In this document: positions 1 through 10,216 of the stretch, piece after piece
How the letters are laid out: every line of letters starts with the position of its first letter
Numbering within the stretch: position 1 is the first letter of the stretch
NCBI RefSeq assembly: GCF_002994045.1
Contig: NZ_MQUC01000003.1
Coordinates: 1 to 64,000 of the forward strand
Direction: 5' to 3'
DNA length: 64,000 bases
DNA from: Nonlabens agnitus
GTDB lineage: Bacteria; Bacteroidota; Bacteroidia; Flavobacteriales; Flavobacteriaceae
Translations under genes and position numbers: made by a program
Notes under the pieces: model-generated
Databases searched by the model: none
What the model saw: the letters and a program-made list of their open reading frames with translations, nothing else
What the model was told of the DNA's origin: nothing

Positions 1-3000
1 ATGTTAGGTTACGGATCCATTATTGGTGGCGCCAAACGGTTCGATTACGGGTGGTCCTATTGCGAGCCTTGCGCCAGGAGCAACCAACGCTACGACTTTT
101 ACGGGAAGCTATAGAGTTACCCAGGCAGACATTAACTCTGGTCGATTCAGCAATCAGGCTACGGCTACAGGGACGACCCCACAGAACACACAAGTCACGG
201 ACCTTTCAGATGACAACAGCAACCTACAGAACGATCCAACGATAACTACGGTCCTTCTGCTCCTTCCATTGCGATCATCAAGACGGGACTTTTCACTGAT
301 AGTGGCAGCGGAAACGGCAGCGAATAACAATGACGGTAGAGCGCAGGTAGGCGAGGTGATCACCTACAGCTTCACTGTAACTAATACGGGTAACCAGACC
401 CTTACCAATGTAACGGTAACGACCCACTACTTGATGGTGCCAACGGTACATTGACAGGCGGTCCTATTGCGAGCCTTGCACCAGGAGCGATAGACACGAC
501 GACCTTTAGTGGAAGCTACACGATCCAGCAGTCGGACATCGATGCGCAGAGTGTATCGAACCAGGCTTACGGCTACGGGAAGACACCTGACCGGAGATGA
601 TGTCAGCGACCTTTCGGATGACAACAGCAACCTGGAGGATGATCCAACGGATACGAATCTTCCTGAGGACAGCGAGATATCGATCATCAAGACCTCTGTG
701 TTCAAACGATGAGAACGGTGACGGCTTTGCTCAGTTGGGCGAGACGATCAGCTACAGCTTGAGGTAACGAACAGTGGAGCTACGACCCTAACGAATGTGA
801 CGGTAACGGATCCACTATTGGTGGCGCCAAGCGGCAGCCTTACCGGCGGCCCGATCGCTACACTTGCACCTGGAGCGGTGGACACGGCGACCTTTAGTGG
901 AAAGCTACACGATCCAGCAGTCGGACATCGATGCGCAGAGTGTATCGAACCAGGCTACGGCTACGGGAACGACACCTGACGGAGATGATGTCAGCGACCT
1001 TTCGGATGACAACAGCAACCTGGAGGATGATCCAACGGATACGAATCTTCCTGAGGACAGCGAGATATCGATCATCAAGACCTCTGTGTTCAACGATGAG
1101 AACGGTGACGCTTTGCTCAGTTGGGCGAGACGATCAGCTACAGCTTTGAGGTAACGAACAGTGGAGCTACGACCCTAACGAATGTGACGGTAACGATCCA
1201 CTATTGGTGGCGCCAAGCGGCAGCCTTACCGGCGGCCCCATCGCTACACTGGCACAGGAGCAACGGACACGACGACCTTTAGCGGAAGCTACACGATCCA
1301 GCAGTCGGACATCGATGCTCAGAGCGTATCGAACCAGGCTACGGCTACGGGAACGACACCGACGGAGATGATGTCTAGCGACTATCGGATGACAACAGCA
1401 ACCTAGAGAATGATCCAACGGATACGAATCTTCCTGAGGACAGCGAGATATCTATCATCAAGACCTCTGTGTTCAACGATGAGAATGGTGATGGCTTTGC
1501 TCCAATTGGGCGAGACGATCAGCTACAGCTTTGAGGTAACGAACAGTGGAGCTACGACCCTTACGAATGTGACGTAACGGATCCACTATTGGTGGCGCCA
1601 AGCGGCAGCCTTACCGGCGGCCCGATCGCTACACTGGCACCTGGATCGGTGGACACGGCGACCTTTAGTGGAAGCTACACGATCCAGCAGTCGGACATCG
1701 ATGCGCAGAGCGTATCGAACCAGGCTACGGCTACGGGAACGACACCTGACGGAGATGATGTGAGCGACCTATCGGATTGACAACAGCAATCTGGAGAATG
1801 ATCCAACGGATACGAATCTTCCTGAGGATAGCGAGATATCGATCATCAAGACCTCTGTGTTCAACGATGAGAACGGCGATGGCTTTGCTCAGTTGGCGAG
1901 ACGATCAGCTACAGCTTTGAGGTGACGAACAGTGGTGCTACGACCCTAACGAATGTAACGGTAACGGATCCACTACTTGATGGTGCCAACGGTACGTTGA
2001 CTGGCGGTCCCATCGCTACACTGGCACCAGGAGCAACGGACACGACGACCTTTAGCGGAAGCTACACGATCCAGCAGTCCGACATCGATGCGCAGAGCGT
2101 ATCGAACCAGGCTACGGCTACGGGAACGACACCTGACGGAGATGATGTGAGCGACCTTTCGGATGACAACAGCAACCTGGAGAATGATCCAACGGATACG
2201 AATCTTCCTGAGGACAGCGAGATATCGATCATCAAGACCTCTGTGTTCAACGATGAGAATGGCGATGGTTTTTGCTCAGTTGGGCGAGACGATCAGCTAC
2301 AGCTTCGAGGTAACGAACAGTGGAGCTACGACCCTAACGAATGTGACGGTAACGGATCCATTATTGGTGGCGCCAAGCGGCAGCCTTACCGGCGGACCGA
2401 TTCGCGAGCCTTGCACCAGGAGCGGTAGACACGGCGACCTTTAGCGGAAGCTACACGATCCAGCAGTCCGACATCGATGCTCAGAGCGTATCGAACCAGG
2501 CTACGGCTACGGGAACGACACCTGACGGAGATGATGTCAGCGACCTATCGGATGACAACAGCAACCTGGAGAATGATCCAACGGGTACGGACCTTCCCGA
2601 GGACAGCGAGATATCGATCATCAAGACGTCGGTGTTCAACGATGAGAACGGCGATGGCTTTGCTCAGTTGGGCGAGACGATCAGCTACAGCTTTGAGGTG
2701 ACGAACAGTGGAGCTACGACCCTTTACGAATGTGACGGTAACGGATCCACTACTTGATGGTGCCAACGGTACGTTGACTGGCGGTCCCATCGCTACACTG
2801 GCACCAGGAGCGGTAGACACGGCGACCTTTAGCGGAAGCTACACGATCCAGCAGTCGGACATAGATGCTCAGAGCGTATCGAACCAGGCTACGGCTACGG
2901 AACGACACCTGATGGAGATGATGTCAGCGACCTTTCGGATGACAACAGCAACCTAGAGAATGATCCAACGGATACGAATCTTCCTGAGGACAGCGAGATA

Positions 3001-3018
3001 TCGATCATCAAGACCTCT
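1..3018 (+). pseudogene. 5'-partial, frameshift-riddled section of giant DUF11-repeat adhesin
   Basis: This stretch belongs to the same gene as the next two entries; the true 5' end lies before the window. Every piece encodes parts of one repeat ([38 protein letters not shown]), but the frame breaks about every 150 bases. Comparison with intact copies downstream shows single-base losses near 6, 421, 581, 760, 1110, 1195, 1256, 1360, 1574, 1896 and 2899, and gains near 567, 591, 705, 901, 1375, 1502, 1778, 2270, 2400 and 2723. Bases 240-330 are also out of frame. The first 400 bases are a diverged repeat. The mixture of gains and losses, confined to one end of a near-identical repeat array, looks more like poor consensus sequence than biological decay, but decay cannot be excluded. 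Confidence 0.75.
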
Positions 3019-6000
3019 GTGTTCAACGATGAGAACGGCGATGGCTTTGCTCAGTTGGGCGAGACGATCAGCTACAGCTTTGAGGTGACGAACAGTGGAG
3101 CTACGACCCTAACGAATGTAACGGTAACGGATCCACTACTTGATGGTGCCAACGGTACGTTGACTGGCGGTCCCATCGCTACACTGGCACCAGGAGCAAC
3201 GGACACGACCTTTAGCGGAAGCTACACGATCCAGCAGTCCGACATCGATGCGCAGAGCGTATCGAACCAGGCTACGGCTACGGGAACGACACCTGACGGA
3301 GATGATGTGAGCGACCTATCGGATGACAACAGCAACCTGGAGGATGATCCAACGGATACGAATCTTCCTGAGGACAGCGAGATATCGATCATCAAGACCT
3401 CTGTGTTCAACGATGAGAATGGTGACGGCTTTGCTCAGTTGGGCGAGACGATCAGCTACAGCTTCGAGGTAACGAACAGTGGAGCTACGACCCTAACGAA
3501 TGTAACGGTAACGGATCCACTATTGGTGGCGCCAAGCGGCAGCCTTACCGGCGGCCCGATCGCTACACTGGCACCAGGAGCGATAGACACGACGACCTTT
3601 AGCGGAAGCTACACGATCCAGCAGTCGGACATCGATGCTCAGAGCGTATCGAATCAGGCTACGGCTACGGGAACGACACCTGACGGAGATGATGTGAGCG
3701 ACCTATCGGATGACAACAGCAACCTGGAGGATGATCCAACGGATACGAATCTTCCTGAGGACAGCGAGATATCGATCATCAAGACCTCTGTGTTCAACGA
3801 TGAGAACGGTGACGGCTTTGCTCAGTTGGGCGAGACGATCAGCTACAGCTTTGAGGTAACGAACAGTGGAGCTACGACCCTAACGAATGTGACGGTAACG
3901 GATCCACTATTGGTGGCGCCAAGCGGCAGCCTTACCGGCGGTCCTATCGCGAGCCTTGCACCAGGAGCGGTAGACACGGCGACCTTTAGTGGAAGCTACA
4001 CGATCCAGCAGTCGGACATCGATGCTCAGAGCGTATCGAACCAGGCTACGGCTACGGGAACGACACCTGACGGAGATGATGTCAGCGACCTATCGGATGA
4101 CAACAGCAACCTGGAGAATGATCCAACGGATACGGACCTTCTTAAAAATGGTAGAATATCTTTGATTAAAATAGGGGTTTTCAACGATGAGAACAATGAT
4201 GGAGTGGCGCAGGTTGGCGAAACTATAAGTTATTCTTTTGTAGTAACAAATACCGGAAATGTTACGTTAACGAACGTTATTATTGCAGACCCGTTATTGG
4301 TTACACCAAATGGCAGTCTTACGGGTGGCCCTATTGCGAGCCTTGTACCTGGCGAAAGTGATTCGAATACGTTTGTAGGAACTTATACTTTATCCTTAAC
4401 TGACGTAAACGCATCACAGGTCAGCAATCAAGCGACCGTCGAAGCACAAGATCCCGATAATTCAAATGTCACGGATCTATCAGATGATAATAGTAATTTC
4501 GAAAACGATCCGACTATAACATCTTACGATGCGGTCGATGCGATTAACCTTATTAAGAGAGGAACCTTTAATGATGAGAATGGAGATGGGTCCGCTCAGG
4601 TTGGTGAAACTGTCAGTTATTCATTTACTATAAGAAATGCAGGTAATAGGACAATTACTAACATTGTTTTATCTGACCCATTATTACAAGGAATAAACGG
4701 TACATTGACTGGCGGTCCTATTACGAGCCTTGTACCTGGAGCGATAGACACGACGACCTTCAGCGGAAGCTACACGATCCAGCAGTCAGATATTGATAAT
4801 TTGCAAGTCACGAATCAAGCAATTGTTACTGGACAAGATCCTGATAATAATAATGTCACGGATACTTCTGATGATAATAGCCCAATTGAGAATGATCCAA
4901 CGGATACGGACCTTCCCGAGGACAGCGAGATATCGATCATCAAGACGTCTGTGTTCAACGATGAGAACGGCGATGGCTTTGCTCAGTTGGGCGAGACGAT
5001 CAGCTACAGCTTTGAGGTGACGAACAGTGGTGCTACGACCCTAACGAATGTAACGGTAACGGATCCACTACTTGATGGTGCCAACGGTACGTTGACTGGC
5101 GGTCCCATCGCTACACTGGCACCAGGAGCAACGGACACGACGACCTTTAGCGGAAGCTACACGATCCAGCAGTCCGACATCGATGCGCAGAGCGTATCGA
5201 ACCAGGCTACGGCTACGGGAACGACACCTGACGGAGATGATGTGAGCGACCTTTCGGATGACAACAGCAACCTGGAGAATGATCCAACGGATACGAATCT
5301 TCCTGAGGACAGCGAGATATCGATCATCAAGACCTCTGTGTTCAACGATGAGAATGGCGATGGTTTTGCTCAGTTGGGCGAGACGATCAGCTACAGCTTC
5401 GAGGTAACGAACAGTGGAGCTACGACCCTAACGAATGTGACGGTAACGGATCCATTATTGGTGGCGCCAAGCGGCAGCCTTACCGGCGGACCGATCGCGA
5501 GCCTTGCACCAGGAGCGGTAGACACGACGACCTTTAGTGGAAGCTACACGATCCAGCAGTCGGACATCGATGCTCAGAGCGTATCGAATCAGGCTACGGC
5601 TACGGGAACGACACCTGACGGAGATGATGTGAGCGACCTATCGGATGACAACAGCAACCTGGAGGATGATCCAACGGATACGAATCTTCCTGAGGACAGC
5701 GAGATATCGATCATCAAGACCTCTGTGTTCAACGATGAGAACGGTGACGGCTTTGCTCAGTTGGGCGAGACGATCAGCTACAGCTTTGAGGTAACGAACA
5801 GTGGAGCTACGACCCTAACGAATGTGACGGTAACGGATCCACTATTGGTGGCGCCAAGCGGCAGCCTTACCGGCGGTCCTATCGCGAGCCTTGCACCAGG
5901 AGCGGTAGACACGGCGACCTTTAGTGGAAGCTACACGATCCAGCAGTCGGACATCGATGCTCAGAGCGTATCGAACCAGGCTACGGCTACGGGAACGACA

Positions 6001-6452
6001 CCTGATGGAGATGATGTCAGCGACCTTTCGGATGACAACAGCAACCTAGAGAATGATCCAACGGATACGAATCTTCCTGAGGACAGCGAGATATCGATCA
6101 TCAAGACCTCTGTGTTCAACGATGAGAACGGCGATGGCTTTGCTCAGTTGGGCGAGACGATCAGCTACAGCTTTGAGGTGACGAACAGTGGTGCTACGAC
6201 CCTAACGAATGTAACGGTAACGGATCCACTACTTGATGGTGCCAACGGTACGTTGACTGGCGGTCCCATCGCTACACTGGCACCAGGAGCAACGGACACG
6301 ACGACCTTTAGCGGAAGCTACACGATCCAGCAGTCCGACATCGATGCGCAGAGCGTATCGAACCAGGCTACGGCTACGGGAACGACACCTGATGGAGATG
6401 ATGTCAGCGACCTTTCGGATGACAACAGCAACCTGGAGAATGATCCAACGGA
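441..6452 (+). repeat. Tandem 387-bp type-A DUF11 coding repeats
   Basis: The segment GTTCAACGAT recurs at 3021, 3405 and 3792, giving a 387-bp period (384 for the unit lacking one Thr codon). Units are nearly identical in DNA apart from swapped cassettes and are interrupted by two AT-richer diverged units at 4141-4900. A BamHI-type GGATCC sits at the same place in nearly every unit. Confidence 0.9.
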
Positions 6453-6984
6453 TACGGACCTTCCGGATGACAGTGACATATTGCTGCTTAAGGAGAGCAC
6501 GTTCAACGATGAGAACGGTGACGGCTTCGCACAGTTGGGCGAGACGATCAGCTACAGCTTCACTGTAACGAACACCGGAGCGACTACGTTGACGGATATC
6601 ACGATCACGGATCCACTACTGGTGGCGCCTAACGGCAGCCTTACTGGCGGCCCTATCGCGAGCCTTGCACCTGGAGCGGTGGACACGACGACCTTTAGCG
6701 GAAGCTACACGATCCAGCAGTCCGACATTGATGCGGGAACGGTAACCAACCAGGCACTTGCCACGGGAACGAATCCTGATGGGGACGATGTGACGGATAC
6801 CTCTGATGACCCTAACAACCCGACGGATGAGGATCCGGACGGCGACGGCGACCCAGATGACCAACGGATACGGACCTTCCAGATGACAGTGACATATCGC
6901 TGCTTAAGGAGAGCACGTTCAACGATGAGAACGGTGACGGCTTCGCACAGTTGGGCGAGACGATCAGCTACAGCTTCACTGTAA
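3019..6984 (+). CDS. Giant DUF11-repeat surface adhesin, middle segment
   Basis: This is an open 1321-codon run of DUF11/conserved-repeat-domain modules, Ig-like beta domains common in secreted bacterial surface proteins. The GTG at 3019 is the Val of a repeat, not a natural start; the frame is open back to the indel near 2899. Three 129-residue units of type A are followed by two diverged units (about 4141-4900), four more A units, and the first 139-residue B unit. Variant cassettes ([12 protein letters not shown] or [18 protein letters not shown] or ASLAPG) are shuffled between units. One base is missing at about 6859 (GATGACCAACGG where other copies have GATGATCCAACGG), so the last 41 codons are out of frame and the protein really continues in the next entry. 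Likely exported by T9SS and cell-surface anchored, judged from its C-terminus. Confidence 0.8.
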   Translation: MFNDENGDGFAQLGETISYSFEVTNSGATTLTNVTVTDPLLDGANGTLTGGPIATLAPGATDTTFSGSYTIQQSDIDAQSVSNQATATGTTPDGDDVSDLSDDNSNLEDDPTDTNLPEDSEISIIKTSVFNDENGDGFAQLGETISYSFEVTNSGATTLTNVTVTDPLLVAPSGSLTGGPIATLAPGAIDTTTFSGSYTIQQSDIDAQSVSNQATATGTTPDGDDVSDLSDDNSNLEDDPTDTNLPEDSEISIIKTSVFNDENGDGFAQLGETISYSFEVTNSGATTLTNVTVTDPLLVAPSGSLTGGPIASLAPGAVDTATFSGSYTIQQSDIDAQSVSNQATATGTTPDGDDVSDLSDDNSNLENDPTDTDLLKNGRISLIKIGVFNDENNDGVAQVGETISYSFVVTNTGNVTLTNVIIADPLLVTPNGSLTGGPIASLVPGESDSNTFVGTYTLSLTDVNASQVSNQATVEAQDPDNSNVTDLSDDNSNFENDPTITSYDAVDAINLIKRGTFNDENGDGSAQVGETVSYSFTIRNAGNRTITNIVLSDPLLQGINGTLTGGPITSLVPGAIDTTTFSGSYTIQQSDIDNLQVTNQAIVTGQDPDNNNVTDTSDDNSPIENDPTDTDLPEDSEISIIKTSVFNDENGDGFAQLGETISYSFEVTNSGATTLTNVTVTDPLLDGANGTLTGGPIATLAPGATDTTTFSGSYTIQQSDIDAQSVSNQATATGTTPDGDDVSDLSDDNSNLENDPTDTNLPEDSEISIIKTSVFNDENGDGFAQLGETISYSFEVTNSGATTLTNVTVTDPLLVAPSGSLTGGPIASLAPGAVDTTTFSGSYTIQQSDIDAQSVSNQATATGTTPDGDDVSDLSDDNSNLEDDPTDTNLPEDSEISIIKTSVFNDENGDGFAQLGETISYSFEVTNSGATTLTNVTVTDPLLVAPSGSLTGGPIASLAPGAVDTATFSGSYTIQQSDIDAQSVSNQATATGTTPDGDDVSDLSDDNSNLENDPTDTNLPEDSEISIIKTSVFNDENGDGFAQLGETISYSFEVTNSGATTLTNVTVTDPLLDGANGTLTGGPIATLAPGATDTTTFSGSYTIQQSDIDAQSVSNQATATGTTPDGDDVSDLSDDNSNLENDPTDTDLPDDSDILLLKESTFNDENGDGFAQLGETISYSFTVTNTGATTLTDITITDPLLVAPNGSLTGGPIASLAPGAVDTTTFSGSYTIQQSDIDAGTVTNQALATGTNPDGDDVTDTSDDPNNPTDEDPDGDGDPDDQRIRTFQMTVTYRCLRRARSTMRTVTASHSWARRSATASL

Positions 6985-9900
6985 CGAACACCGGAGCGAC
7001 TACGTTGACGGATATCACGATCACGGATCCACTACTAGTGGCGCCTAACGGCAGCCTTACTGGCGGCCCTATCGCGAGCCTTGCACCTGGAGCGGTGGAC
7101 ACGACGACCTTTAGCGGAAGCTACACGATCCAGCAGTCCGACATTGATGCGGGAACGGTAACCAACCAGGCACTTGCCACGGGAACGAATCCTGATGGTG
7201 ACGATGTGACGGATACCTCTGATGACCCTAACAACCCGACGGATGAGGATCCAGACGGCGACGGCGATCCAGATGATCCAACGGATACGGACCTTCCAGA
7301 TGACAGTGACATATCGCTGCTTAAGGAGAGCACGTTCAACGATGAGAACGGTGACGGCTTCGCACAGTTGGGCGAGACGATCAGCTACAGCTTCACTGTA
7401 ACGAACACCGGAGCGACTACGTTGACGGATATCACGATCACGGATCCACTACTAGTGGCGCCTAACGGCAGCCTTACTGGCGGCCCTATCGCGAGCCTTG
7501 CACCTGGAGCGGTGGACACGACGACCTTTAGCGGAAGCTACACGATCCAGCAGTCCGACATTGATGCGGGAACGGTAACCAACCAGGCACTTGCCACGGG
7601 AACGAATCCTGATGGTGACGATGTGACGGATACCTCTGATGACCCTAACAACCCGACGGATGAGGATCCAGACGGCGACGGCGATCCAGATGATCCAACG
7701 GATACGGACCTTCCAGATGACAGTGACATATCGCTGCTTAAGGAGAGCACGTTCAACGATGAGAACGGTGACGGCTTCGCACAGTTGGGCGAGACGATCA
7801 GCTACAGCTTCACTGTAACGAACACCGGAGCGACTACGTTGACGGATATCACGATCACGGATCCACTACTAGTGGCGCCTAACGGCAGCCTTACCGGCGG
7901 ACCGATCGCTAGCCTTGCACCAGGAGCGGTGGACACGACGACCTTTAGCGGAAGCTACACGATCCAGCAGTCCGACATTGATGCCGGAACGGTATCGAAC
8001 CAGGCACTTGCCACGGGAACGAATCCTGATGGTGACGATGTGACGGATACCTCTGATGACCCTAACAACCCGACGGATGAGGATCCGGACGGTGACGGCG
8101 ATCCAGATGATCCAACGGATACGGACCTTCCAGATGACAGTGACATATCGCTGCTTAAGGAGAGCACGTTCAACGATGAGAACGGTGACGGCTTCGCACA
8201 GTTGGGCGAGACGATCAGCTACAGCTTCACTGTAACGAACACCGGAGCGACTACGTTGACGGATATCACGATCACGGATCCACTACTAGTGGCGCCTAAC
8301 GGCAGCCTTACCGGCGGACCGATCGCTAGCCTTGCACCAGGAGCGGTGGACACGACGACCTTTAGCGGAAGCTACACGATCCAGCAGTCCGACATTGATG
8401 CCGGAACGGTATCGAACCAGGCACTTGCCACGGGAACGAATCCTGATGGTGACGATGTGACGGATACCTCTGATGACCCTAACAACCCGACGGATGAGGA
8501 TCCAGACGGCGACGGCGATCCAGATGATCCAACGGATACGGACCTTCCAGATGACAGTGACATATCGCTGCTTAAGGAGAGCACGTTCAACGATGAGAAC
8601 GGTGACGGCTTCGCACAGTTGGGCGAGACGATCAGCTACAGCTTCACTGTAACGAACACCGGAGCGACTACGTTGACGGATATCACGATCACGGATCCAC
8701 TACTGGTGGCGCCTAACGGCAGCCTTACTGGCGGCCCTATCGCGAGCCTTGCACCTGGAGCGGTGGACACGACGACCTTTAGCGGAAGCTACACGATCCA
8801 GCAGTCCGACATTGATGCGGGAACGGTAACCAACCAGGCACTTGCCACGGGAACGAATCCTGATGGTGACGATGTGACGGATACCTCTGATGACCCTAAC
8901 AACCCGACGGATGAGGATCCAGACGGCGACGGCGATCCAGATGATCCAACGGATACGGACCTTCCAGATGACAGTGACATATCGCTGCTTAAGGAGAGCA
9001 CGTTCAACGATGAGAACGGTGACGGCTTCGCACAGTTGGGCGAGACGATCAGCTACAGCTTCACTGTAACGAACACCGGAGCGACTACGTTGACGGATAT
9101 CACGATCACGGATCCACTACTAGTGGCGCCTAACGGCAGCCTTACTGGCGGCCCTATCGCGAGCCTTGCACCTGGAGCGGTGGACACGACGACCTTTAGC
9201 GGAAGCTACACGATCCAGCAGTCCGACATTGATGCGGGAACGGTAACCAACCAGGCACTTGCCACGGGAACGAATCCTGATGGTGACGATGTGACGGATA
9301 CCTCTGATGACCCTAACAACCCGACGGATGAGGATCCAGACGGCGACGGCGATCCAGATGATCCAACGGATACGGACCTTCCAGATGACAGTGACATATC
9401 GCTGCTTAAGGAGAGCACGTTCAACGATGAGAACGGTGACGGCTTCGCACAGTTGGGCGAGACGATCAGCTACAGCTTCACTGTAACGAACACCGGAGCG
9501 ACTACGTTGACGGATATCACGATCACGGATCCACTACTTGATGGTGCCAACGGTACATTGACCGGCGGACCGATCGCTAGCCTTGCACCTGGAGCGGTAG
9601 ACACGACGACCTTTAGCGGAAGCTACACGATCCAGCAGTCCGACATTGATGCCGGAACGGTAACCAACCAGGCACTTGCCACGGGAACGAATCCTGATGG
9701 GGACGACGTGACGGATACCTCTGATGACCCTAACAACCCGACGGATGAAGATCCTGACGGCGACGGTGACCCAGACGATCCAACGGATACGGACCTTCCA
9801 GATGACAGTGACATATCGCTGCTTAAGGAGAGCACGTTCAACGATGAGAACGGTGACGGCTTCGCACAGTTGGGCGAGACGATCAGCTACAGCTTCACTG

Positions 9901-10216
9901 TAACGAACACCGGAGCGACTACGTTGACGGACATCACGATCACGGATCCACTACTTGATGGTGCCAACGGTACATTGACCGGCGGACCGATCGCGAGCCT
10001 TGCACCTGGAGCGGTGGACACGACGACCTTTAGCGGAAGCTACACGATCCAGCAGTCCGACATTGATGCGGGAACGGTAACCAACCAGGCACTTGCCACG
10101 GGAACGAATCCTGATGGGGACGATGTGACGGATACCTCTGATGACCCTAACAACCCGACGGATGAGGATCCTGACGGCGACGGCGACCCAGATGATCCAA
10201 CGGATACGGACCTTCC
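6453..10216 (+). repeat. Tandem 417-bp type-B DUF11 coding repeats, nine units
   Basis: The [11 protein letters not shown] segment recurs every 417 bp, near 7121, 7538, 7955, 8372, 8789, 9206 and 9623. Units differ by a few bases at most. They carry a linker ending GDGDPDDPTDTDLPDDSD that type A lacks. The last two units use the [12 protein letters not shown] cassette instead of LLVAPNGSLTGG. Confidence 0.93.

Noticed and set aside
7121-9841. Seven minus-strand open frames of 72 codons, evenly spaced, antisense to the adhesin
   Set aside because: They are shadows of the 417-bp coding repeat in another frame; identical composition (Ser/Val-rich) and exact period show they follow from the plus-strand gene.
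6453-10216. Regular direct repeats resembling a CRISPR array
   Set aside because: Units are 417 bp, contiguous and in one coding frame; there are no short repeats with unique spacers and no cas genes.
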